Positions 14,381 to 15,180 of a stretch of 15,180 nt of DNA are shown here, one piece after another. Numbering within the stretch: the stretch's first letter is position 1; each line of letters opens with the position of its first letter. This stretch comes from Desulfobacteraceae bacterium (GTDB lineage: Bacteria; Desulfobacterota; Desulfobacteria; Desulfobacterales; UBA11574). The notes beneath the pieces are model-generated. The model searched no databases, had not been told where the DNA came from, and saw only the letters and a program-made list of their open reading frames with translations. The stretch is from the NCBI GenBank assembly GCA_002868985.1, contig PKTV01000391.1, positions 1-15,180 of the forward strand, in the 5' to 3' direction. Made by a program: the position numbers and the translations under genes.

Positions 14381-15180
14381 CTAATTCAACACCACATCGA
14401 TGATTTCTTCTAGTTCATTGATTTTGAGGATCTTAAGATCTTTTTGAATACCTTCGGGGATATCTCTGATGTCCGCCTCGTTTTTGGCTGGAAAAACCAC
14501 CGATTTCACACCGGCCCGGTGTGCGGCCAGAACCTTTTCCTTGACGCCCCCCACCGGTAGAATCCTTCCGCTTAGCGTCAACTCACCGGTCAGTGCAACG
14601 TTTCTTTTACAAGATCGCTCCGTTATCAGACTGATGAGTGCAACGGCGATGGTCAGGCCCGCGGACGGCCCGTCTTTTGGAATCGCACCGGCCGGCACGT
14701 GAATGTGGATGTCATGGGTTTCGAACATGTTGTCCGGGATATTCAAGGATTCGGCATGGCTTCGGATGTAACTCATTGCCGCATGGGCCGACTCCTTCAT
14801 TACATCGCCCAGCGAACCGGTTAGAATAAGATTCCCTTTCCCTTTCATTTTGGCGGCTTCAATAAAGATGATTTGGCCGCCGGCTTCCGTCCATGCCAGG
14901 CCCGTGGCCACGCCCACCCTTTCTTTGGCGTCTGAAATTTCGAAATAAAATTTTCGTGGGCCCAGAAAATTTTCAACCATTTCAGGAGTCAGGACACTCT
15001 GCCCGTTTGTACTCCGGCCGCTCAATGTTTCACGGGCGATCTTGCGACAGATGGAAGCAATCTGACGTTTGAGATTTCTCAAACCTGCTTCTCGGGTGTA
15101 TTCCCGGATGATCTTGTGGATGGTCTCTGAAGTGAAAACAGGGGGATTTTCTGAAAGGCCGGCTTCTTCGATTTCTTTGG
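14381..15180 (-). CDS. lon: Lon ATP-dependent protease, C-terminal part, cut by window edge
   Basis: The last about 265 residues of a Lon protease, a hexameric AAA+ serine peptidase that degrades damaged and regulatory proteins in the cytoplasm. The frame stays open to the right edge, so the true start lies outside; the Met at 15080-15082 is internal. Visible are the end of the AAA+ lid (REYTREAGLRNLKRQIAS), the linker before the protease domain, and the S16 peptidase domain. The catalytic Ser in KDGPSAG is at 14663-14665, and the catalytic Lys, the second Lys of GGVKEKV and 43 residues later, is at 14534-14536. The spacing matches E. coli Lon. The C-terminus ends normally at TAG. A decayed fragment of a second copy lies at 13358-13430. 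Confidence 0.95.
   Translation of the reverse strand, partial: KEIEEAGLSENPPVFTSETIHKIIREYTREAGLRNLKRQIASICRKIARETLSGRSTNGQSVLTPEMVENFLGPRKFYFEISDAKERVGVATGLAWTEAGGQIIFIEAAKMKGKGNLILTGSLGDVMKESAHAAMSYIRSHAESLNIPDNMFETHDIHIHVPAGAIPKDGPSAGLTIAVALISLITERSCKRNVALTGELTLSGRILPVGGVKEKVLAAHRAGVKSVVFPAKNEADIRDIPEGIQKDLKILKINELEEIIDVVLN

Noticed and set aside
1..15180. CRISPR arrays, tRNA or rRNA genes, toxin-antitoxin pairs, phage or transposase genes
   Set aside because: Looked for on both strands; no regularly spaced repeats, cloverleaf-like sequences or matching protein features were recognised.

Overview
The window reads as chromosomal DNA of a Gram-negative anaerobe of the Desulfobacterota (Desulfobacteraceae-like). 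This is inferred from the kinase and regulator types, the abundance of receiver proteins, the outer-membrane porin and the style of the intergenic repeats. No rRNA or other taxonomic marker is present, so the assignment is moderate.

Layout. Positions 1-965 hold no convincing gene but contain a very good sigma-54 (-24/-12) promoter at 732-747. From 966 to 13347 everything lies on the + strand: sensor kinase 1 (966-2651), two stand-alone receivers (2655-3101, 3155-3601), SLC13/DASS-type transporter 1 (3670-5523), a 53-residue single-span membrane protein (5545-5706), a Yip1-like membrane protein (5722-6249), a receiver-CBS fusion (6332-7237), SLC13/DASS-type transporter 2 (7364-9007), a repeat/terminator gap, sensor kinase 2 (9220-10893), a repeat-rich gap, a fourth receiver (11315-11764) and an outer-membrane porin with a coiled-coil head (11959-13347). 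A repeat/remnant region follows, with a 73-bp fragment of a second lon gene, then a GNAT acetyltransferase (13790-14281). The C-terminal part of lon runs off the right edge on the - strand.

How the genes may work together. The array looks like two copies of a module made of a periplasmic dCache sensor kinase, receivers and an SLC13-like permease, plus a porin that would supply the outer-membrane step. None of the four response regulators has a DNA-binding or sigma-54-activating domain: three are bare receivers with a short basic tail and one is receiver plus CBS pair. The circuit may therefore act on proteins, perhaps the permeases or small membrane proteins, or pass phosphate to a regulator encoded elsewhere, rather than control transcription directly. 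Both permeases keep the SLC13 scaffold but replace the two Ser-Asn-Thr ion/substrate motifs with Ser-Asp/Glu-His and Ala/Ser-Asp-Gly. They probably form a divergent clade with different coupling or substrate. This sensor-receiver-permease array is the best candidate for an undescribed system here.
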